NCBI GenBank assembly: GCA_008973525.1
Contig: WACJ01000404.1
Location: forward strand, 1,612,001-1,676,000
Source: Stenopsyche tienmushanensis
Taxonomy: Eukaryota; Arthropoda; Insecta; Trichoptera; Stenopsychidae
Length of the DNA: 64,000 bases
Direction of reading: 5' to 3'
The translations under genes and the position numbers were made by a program. Shown here piece after piece: positions 56,726 to 64,000 of the stretch; within the stretch, counting starts at the first letter, position 1, and each line of letters starts with the position of its first letter. The notes under the pieces were generated by a model. The model did no database searches and had not been told where the DNA came from. It saw only the letters and a program-made list of their open reading frames with translations.

Positions 56726-57652
56726 TTAAGGCGTCTTCTCACTTTACAAATTTAAAAAAATCTATTTTTATTTTATTTTAAATTTTGAAAGTACATATCT
56801 TCAAAAATGTTATATCAAAATTTCATAAAGATCGGACGACTCTAACTACATTTTTGGGCGACCGTTAGGTGACTACCTGAGAGCACCCGGCTGCATACGT
56901 ATTGTTCAGACTCATGGTGCAAGTACAAGAAAGTGGTGAAAAACAATCAGATAGAAACTTTTAAACATCCTCCTGCTCTAACTGAGGATGTTCACGAGGT
57001 TTTGAAATCGATTTATGAAGATCTTCGGAGGAAATACCCAAAATAACAACGAGTGTTTCAACAGCTGTGTCTGGGCAATTTTTTTCTGCAACCAAAACTT
57101 TAAACGCGTTTATCTCAAAACAAGGTTTTTCGGTGGCTTGTTGATGAAATTTCGGAAGCTCTCCGGCCGATTGTCATGAAATTGAAATGACATATTTTTC
57201 ATAGTTATGGCAATAGCGCATATCATCAGATTTTTGAAATTTTGATTTTAAGTTTTTTTTTTTACAAAAAACTGCAAAAAAAACGCGTTTTTTTACTTTT
57301 TCGTAAAACGTGCGCCATTTTGTTATTTTCGCAAATATCAAAATTCTGATGATATGCGCTATAGCCACTGATATACTGAATCTAAAACTGTTTTATTTTT
57401 TTGTTTCAAATGACCCATCTCGGAGATACCATCAACAAGCCACGAACATAACATTTCTACACGGGTTTTTCGATGCTACTGTTTTATTATAATAATTGTT
57501 CAAAAAAATAAAAATATTTTTTTTTCATTTACTTGAAAGATGTGTTTATTACATAAGATCCATTTTATCTCATAATTTTTAGCGGAAATCCTCGAAAAAA
57601 AATCGTGAAAATAGCCTATTTTTGAGGCGCCTAAAGTGAGAAGACGCCTTAA
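56726..57652 (+). mobile_element. 919-bp TTAA-flanked inverted-repeat element with a transposase scrap
   Basis: The element is 56730-57648, flanked by TTAA at 56726-56729 and 57649-57652. Both ends read GGCGTCTTCTCACTTTA (17 bp, perfect). Inside, on the plus strand, are SWCKYKKVV, HPPALTEDVHEVLKSIYEDL and, one frame away, TQNNNECFNSCVWA; this layout resembles the insect Mutator-like transposase domain (SWC...P.ei...I..iy.dLs...TQN.NEs.N..iW). A large internal palindrome pairs 'agcgcatatcatcag' (57214-57228) with 'ctgatgatatgcgct' (57347-57361). A related end lies at 44264. Confidence 0.75.
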
Positions 57653-57675
57653 TTTAATATTATAGATATATTATT

Positions 57676-58365
57676 TTGGACTCTTATTATAAACATTTAG
57701 ATACAAATCCAAATTGCTAAAAGAATCACCGTGCCAACAAATTTGGGAAATATAGGAAATATGATTGATTTCCTGGATTTGTAAAAGTAAATATCGAGAC
57801 GTTTAGTAAAGTCGTATTGGCCCGCCAAATGACTGGATTTATCATTAAAATAAAAATTGCCTCTTAACATAAAATACCTGAATTGAAGATCTTTTGATCA
57901 TTCGTTTCTAAGAAACGACTCCCAAGAGTTCGTATTTCGTTTTTTTTGCAAGGTGTTTCTTCTTTTTAGTATTATCCTTACCTTTTGCTATTTATATTCA
58001 AGGCAGAATGGAATTTTAGCGCAACCAGTTTCGATCACTCAACTGATGATTGCTTTTCAAATTTTTTGCCGAAATTCTATAACTGATCATTAACATTCTG
58101 TGTTTTGACCTCCAATGTCGCTTGAACGATTTGATATGGCATTTGTTGAGAGCATTATGACATTGGACTGCAAAGGGTTAAGAGCGATTCCTATAAATAA
58201 TGGCCTGATAAAAATGCCAATTTTCATCGTTATATTACATATTACAGATCTTTGAGAGCGTCAAATATTCATCAATGTGTAAAAAGGTCGAAAAAAAATG
58301 ATATTCACATTGTAGTTACTAGCTTAAAAATATTGTAGATTAGTGTAGGCGAATAAAATTGCATA
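57676..58365. other. Intergenic DNA with a decayed SINE-like stretch
   Basis: At 57676-57750 'ggactcttattataaac' and 'gatacaaatccaaatt' recall the tRNA-like remnant at 10862. Nothing else is recognisable. Confidence 0.35.
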
Positions 58366-58444
58366 TTAACCTTTTAATTGCCAACGACGCACCGGCGCGT
58401 CGAATTTGTATGGGCTGATGAGTCATTGGCAGTTAAAAGGTTAA
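58366..58444. repeat. 79-bp near-palindromic TTAA mini-element
   Basis: Starts TTAACCTTTTAATTGCCAA and ends with its near-complement TTGGCAGTTAAAAGGTTAA. TTAA stands at both outer edges. The centre (gacgcaccggcgcgtc) is a second GC-rich palindrome. Probably a minimal piggyBac-type MITE; it can fold as one hairpin. Confidence 0.55.
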
Positions 58445-59624
58445 GAAATCTGGATAAGCGACTTTTATTTGTCTACCGATCGATGTAGAAAAGTTTCCGT
58501 CATTGTATGCTATTTATATTATACTTAAGACTTTAAATAAAAATGCCATCAGGAATTTCAGGATAATTAATTGGGGGGATAATTAGATGGGGAGCTTTCA
58601 TTGATCGAGTGATGATGTCCTGAAATCATGAATGGAATCAGATCCTCCTTAAAGTAATCTGGGAATTGCGCATTGAGATTAATTGTCCATGATCAATAGT
58701 CCAATAGCACTTTTATTGCATCGATAAAATAATTAAGCTTTCCATAAATTCGTCACCAATCGCTTAAGGACAACGTAGGACATTCTGTGCCTTTCTCTTG
58801 TCTTGGTATGAAATCAATTCAACTTTTTGTCGAATTATACGTTATGATGAAAAATGATTAATGCATTATCTTACGTGAATTTTTTTTTACATGTTTGTTT
58901 GGGCTAAGTACTATGTTTATCCATATAACACCAATAACTCAAAAAATGTACTCATTGCGTGATGATTTGGTTCAGAGTTATTAATTTATAATTTCTTGAT
59001 ACTGATTATATGACCAAAATTGTAGTATATTGTTCATGTATGTAGACAATAATACTTCGAAAGGATAACATAAGACAATATTAGATTTCATTCTACAAGA
59101 TTAACGCAAAGAAAAATAAATTGAACTTAATTTATAACTTTTAGCCCGTCCTTAAATGGGATAACTAAATATAGAGACATTTCCACAAATAAATAACAAT
59201 ATCATTTTTAAATGACGTTGACAGAAAATTATTGCTGTTCAAAATTTACGTATAATCTCGCAAGTTAAGGCAGTTCATGTCTTTTCCATGTATATTCAGA
59301 TGACATAATTATTCACACATTGGTTTGCTATAATTTTGAAAATATATAACAGTAGTGAATTTGTAGTGAGTTTAATTTATCATTGCAGTTTGCATTGATC
59401 TTACAGTCTTATGATCAGCATTTCTATTGGATGCTTTGATTTCTCCATCGTTTGTAAATTGTCATTTGAAGACACAAAATTTATCGTTATCGTCATCATT
59501 GGCAATGCCATTATAAAACATATCCATTATACGAATAGATGCAAACATTTTGGTAGTGTCATAGGTTTACTATGAAAACAAAAAAAGTTTTGCTAAAAAA
59601 GTACCCAAACGACGAATCACAGCT

Positions 59625-60030
59625 CCTTAGCTGTGCATGATCTTTCCAGCCGGTTTTCTTTAAGGACTTCATTTCGGATTCAGGATCTCAGAGATAGATC
59701 CAAGTTTCGCCTTCTATCACCAAACGTTAAATATTAGATAAAGCGGAAAGTAATGTCATTTTTTGGGTTGCGTCTTTGCCGTCAGTTTGCTTCGGGTCGC
59801 TGTCGAGTGAATACGTCAAGGTTGCTGTCATTTTGAAGCTCTGTTATTTGTCTTACTTTTTCAAGCATTTTTATATTTTTTTAGCCATAATGAAAATGTC
59901 TATTCCAGAAATTGATGAGACCCATTTGCGACCTTGTTTACTGTTTTTTTTCGATAAAGGATTAAAAGCAAAATAAGCTACCCAAAGCATCTGTGATACA
60001 TATCGCAACATATTGAATATTTGAAAATGC
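59625..60030. pseudogene. Two opposing mariner transposase fragments
   Basis: Minus strand at about 59640-59735: VIEGETWIYL then DPESEMKS, matching the mariner catalytic stretch (TGDE.W.y.yDPE.k..S). Plus strand at 59890-60030: PEIDETHLRPCLLFFFDKGL then ATQSICDTY, matching the mariner N-terminal helix-turn-helix start (.RhvlLf.F.kG.kA.eA...IC.vYG). The two pieces point in opposite directions, so the element is rearranged as well as decayed. Confidence 0.55.
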
Positions 60031-61118
60031 CGAATTAGAACTAGCTTTATTGAACATGTGTGATATAATTAGTTAGATTTAATACTCTTAATATAAGGGT
60101 TCGGGTACAAATTCATTTTGGGAAAAAAATCATCGCATTAACAAAAAATTAAGGGGTTGAAGTCCATAAAATGATCTGCAAATAGACAATTACAACATAA
60201 AACTTTTTATTAATTTTTTAAATTAACCGTATTATCTTTGTATTGTGCTGCGAACAGTATAAAGTGTTAATTAAACATACGTGTAAAATGTAAGCTTTCT
60301 GTCGTGAATAACGTGAAAGGGTAGTTGGATGTTATTTTTAAGTCCTTGAGCAAATCTATTTCATTCAGTGTTTTAAACGCAGGATAATTGTGTGGTTTAA
60401 ATGGAGAGAAGATGTCGCAAGTTGGAGAAAAATAGCCAAAATCTTACTCTTAAATCTTCGAAAATGGTCAATTCCACTTGCCAAATTTCTACAAGACTCT
60501 TCCTCTAGCATAGCCAAGATCAGAAAGTTTCCTCGACTGAAGCTCAGAAGTCTGTTGTAAAAAACCCTCCTTCCTCTGCCCCTGAGCCGAATTATATACC
60601 TGCTGTAAATAGGAATTGCCTGTTCCATTCTTTTATTTGCATAGTTCGTGTTGGTGATGACTGATTTTAACTTTGTTTACATTTTATAAGAAATGCAAAT
60701 CATTATTAATGAAAATAATATTAAATCAACAGCCTAAGGTATTGCATTTCATACTTTTGTTTATACAAATGTGCATTTGTGATCGCACTTTTTGAATTTC
60801 ATAAAACTGTGAATAGCGTCCTACATGATAATTCAGACTCATTAATAAGTTATTGTACGTTTTGTTCAATCGATGAATTAAATTATCGATAAGCAATTTA
60901 TTGTTAGTGTAAATAAATAAGTAATACTCTGAATAAATTACATTACTTATGACTCAATATCACAATCGTAGCAACGCGGAAACGGAACCATAAAATGAGC
61001 AAGCAAAAATATAGATAACATTATTGAAAGAGCTGCCTTTGATCGAATATGGAATGGATATGGTGCTACAAATAGATTCTGCTAGTAAATTATAATCGTT
61101 ACTTCTTCCTGATATATT
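60031..61118. other. Intergenic DNA downstream of gene E
   Basis: No exon is supported. A tRNA-like SINE relic ('gggttcgggtacaaattc', 'ggaaaaaaatcatcgca') lies at 60070-60150. An 87-codon minus-strand frame at 60365-60628 has no recognisable features. Confidence 0.5.
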
Positions 61119-61124
61119 TTTATT
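61119..61124 (-). promoter_or_regulatory. Polyadenylation signal of betaGRP gene E
   Basis: AATAAA on the minus strand about 46-51 nt after the stop at 61170. Confidence 0.5.
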
Positions 61125-61169
61125 ATTATTTTCTAAATTAAAATTTAATATAACATTAAATTGTTGGTT

Positions 61170-64000
61170 TTAAAGAGCCCATACTTTTATACTGTCCACT
61201 AATAGTTTGGAGTCTTCATTCCATGTCGAATACCAATTATCATGGAACTCCCAAAACTGCTGCTTGGATTTTGGACTTTTATTTTTCCATACTTTTCCAC
61301 CTACACCATCGGGAAAATCGGAAATACCTCCTACTCCCAAGCCAATGCTTATATAGAACTGTAAACAAATTATATTATGAAGATCATTTAGGTTTGAATT
61401 CCTATAAATATATTTGTGATCCCCTATGAAGATCACAAATTAAACAATATGTAAATAAAAAAAATACCTCCTCATCAAATGGTGCTAATGGTGTTCCATC
61501 ATCAAGCTTTGGACTTCTCCCGCACCCAGACACAGAATCTATTAAAGACTTAAATCCACCTTGAGGCTTAATAGTGCCATATTTTTCTCCGTCGACCTCC
61601 AATTCAATCATTTCTATGCACAAATATAAAATTGATTTAAATTCCACGTGAATACACCAGTAATAAGACTTTAAAAATCATATACTTTATAAAATACCGG
61701 GAGTCCAAGTAAGTGCATATTTGTGGAACACTTTACCCCAATATTTCAATGTATCTTGATTAGTAACAATGCTAATATTGCGACAAGGAGTAAATTGACC
61801 AAGAAGAGGTCCTCCCGATAATACATTATTGCCATATGCAATAGAATCTTTATTCAAATGTAGATTTCCCCTGGCAAAGGCGATTCTCATAATACCTGAT
61901 TCGTATCCTGAAATTCCATATTTTTGCTTGACGGGCTCTAAATATAGTTCTGGAATATTAATATAATTATATAAATGTACTGAAGACTAGTTGAAAACAC
62001 AATAATAACTATTATAAGACATGTCCAGCTTTCATGATCAATTAATGAATTTAAACCATGTTAATAATTTTATACGTATGTATTAACATGGTGAAAATCA
62101 TTATTTATTGTAAATAAACCTGATAGTTTATATTTAATTGAGAGTGATGCGTTTCGACTTTATCGAGCTGATATCATTGTCAAATTAAATTAATATTTCT
62201 ATTGAAATTAATGGGATAATTGTATTATAACTATACCTGGATATATCCAATCGCCCATCGGAAACTTTGCTGTTATTTCAATTTTACCGTATTTGAATTG
62301 AAAATTGTCTTTGGATGAAATTTTTCCCGAAATAACAGGAGGTAAAATATCATAGAATTGAGCAGTATGTTTGCAATATTTTGAATCCAATGATGTGCAT
62401 CTGTAATTTAACATTTTACATTAAAATATTCATATCATCATTATCACATATGAAGTTATATCTAGATTCTAGAATAAGACGCACAAACTTGTTAATGGAA
62501 GATTGTTTATTAAATTAGTTATACAGTAAAAACATTCGTTGTATTGAAAAGAATGCAGTTAAAGAGTATTAATGGTAAAATGAAAAGCAATTAATTTCTG
62601 AAAAATGGAGAAAAATAGTGTTAACAATTCGAAAGAAGATTCGAAAAGATCATTAAAATTTTCTAGGTAGCATACAAATACGAATATTAGCATATATTAC
62701 ATATGAATAAAAGTGTTCCAGTAGACAGCAAAGGCTCTAAAGCCTATAAAATTACTTCTTTGTGAGAGGTTATCGAATAAAAATGGATCCCAACAACATA
62801 ACCGCCCATTATGCAGTTTAAACCCAGATTCTTCAGACAGTTCCTAAAAATATCCTAATGGAAGTGCTTTTTGAGCGATGAAAAGCTGAATGTAGAATTG
62901 GAGATCAATAGAAAGATTTTTTCAACAAGATTAAGCTGATTAATCAAAAAAAGCATTTGATTTTATGCATTGCTTTGTTTGCTATGTCAACAAAAATTGT
63001 TGGATAAAAAATGAAGGTGTATTTGTGTGATATATAATAAAATAGGCAAGCTACTAGTCTAGCCTTATACTACATATAGACATTCATAGTAGAGGCGGCA
63101 ATGCCTAGGCAAATAAATTAATGCTCTTTGTAGACTTGAACAAAATTAGATGTAATTGAGAATTAAAATGGCCGGAATAACAGTTTTATTTATATAATTT
63201 GTCCAATGATATCACTATGTGCCATTGACGATAAGTAAAATGTGATAATTTTTAAAATACTAAATGATTAATGACCTCATTGTGAGTAATATATTTTTAA
63301 GTATATAAGTATATAATGTCTCTACCTTTTTGTCACCGTCACTTTTCCCCAAGCATGCTAATTTACTACTAATATAATTTACTCGTACTATAAATACATT
63401 TTACCCTGGGTTCAAATCCAGCTCTCCAGAATATAAAGCATCTTCATCAAAATTTGGTTGGTTTACGAGAAGAGTCGGCTTAATTTCCAGAACACCGTTA
63501 AAAGTTCTCACAGCTGATGGTTGAAAAGAAGCGAATTCGTTCTCCTATAAGAGATACAAATATTAACTATCATTGTTTCATATCATAGCAATGAATTTTC
63601 ATACGAATACCTGTTCATCAGATGGAGTTTTTTTCTCGAGGATCCATCTATCAGTGTTGATGGCGTCGAAGTTTTCTTCAAATATTAATGCGCCTGAACA
63701 TACTTGCTCCCCCTTTATTCTTGTTTGAGAATTCTTATTGCATGTATTTGGATTTGGCAATACAACACTTTCAATTGGTTTTTTATCTGCAATAAATGCT
63801 TAAATTTAATTCATGCAAGGATTTTTTTTTCAATTAAGAATTTTTACTCACTATCATTAACAGATTGCATGGAGAGTTTTCTGTATCCAATATTGTTGTG
63901 TTGGACAAATACCCAATAGTATATCGTATCTCCAGGCTCTATGATAGCTTGTGGATCTTCAAAAACAAATTTGTTATCCTGCTTTCTGCCTTCCCCGTGA
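61170..64000 (-). CDS. betaGRP gene E, 5' end beyond the window
   Basis: Exons read leftward: >64000-63852 (part of CBM39), 63786-63611, 63544-63405, 62400-62237, 61949-61698, 61613-61468, 61358-61170; phases agree with the other genes. The CBM39 part shows FVFEDPQAIIEPGDTIYYWV and FVQHNNIGYRK. The GH16-like part shows [53 protein letters not shown] and ends SIKVWAL. ELYLEP replaces the GH16 catalytic motif. It is the most distant of the same-strand set after gene B, and its linker has its own Cys pair (PNTCNKN, EQVCSG). The signal-peptide exon lies past the window end. Confidence 0.9.

Overview
The window looks like a piece of an insect nuclear genome, most likely Lepidoptera: it is AT-rich, the genes carry many GT-AG introns, non-LTR, hAT, Helitron, mariner and TTAA-type element debris is everywhere, and the best-preserved protein closely resembles lepidopteran beta-1,3-glucan recognition proteins. 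I worked from the sequence only; the order-level assignment is inference.

The core is an innate-immunity cluster. Six beta-1,3-glucan recognition protein (betaGRP/GNBP) genes share one eight-exon plan: exon 1 signal peptide and start of CBM39; exon 2 most of CBM39; exons 3-8 linker and a GH16-like domain. Gene 1 (4009-12825, +, 495 residues) is complete and points toward the others. Gene A (13849-17041, -, with a probable exon 1 at 27590-27716), gene B (38481-44815, -), gene C (45845-49591, -), gene D (50156-56337, -) and gene E (61170 to beyond 64000, -, partial) form a same-strand array. C and D are a recent tandem pair (476 residues each). B has a one-base frameshift at the start of its last exon. 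A has lost its CBM39 exon but would still splice in frame.

A different gene lies between gene A's body and its exon 1, on the same strand: a modular serine protease (17752-24379) with four LDL-receptor class A domains, a sushi domain, a second Cys-rich domain and a complete catalytic triad. This is the HP14/ModSP architecture, the initiating protease that betaGRPs are known to activate in the prophenoloxidase and Toll cascades. The window therefore holds sensor genes physically interleaved with their known downstream protease. The rearrangement breakpoint (near 17115) coincides with the missing CBM39 exon, and splice phases would even allow gene A's secretory exon to serve the protease. That is the main observation.

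The spaces are filled with mobile-element remains: a GC-rich Jockey-like LINE (32580-36116), a 5'-truncated LINE with an exact 11-bp target duplication in intron 7 of gene B (39226-40020), a tRNA-derived SINE with an 11-bp duplication (30787-30993), a 919-bp TTAA-flanked inverted-repeat element carrying a transposase scrap (56730-57648), three Helitron helicase scraps, and a duplicated, broken copy of gene 1 exon 4 (28970-29054). The first 4 kb and most of 31.0-32.6, 36.1-38.4 and 57.7-61.1 kb contain no recognisable gene.
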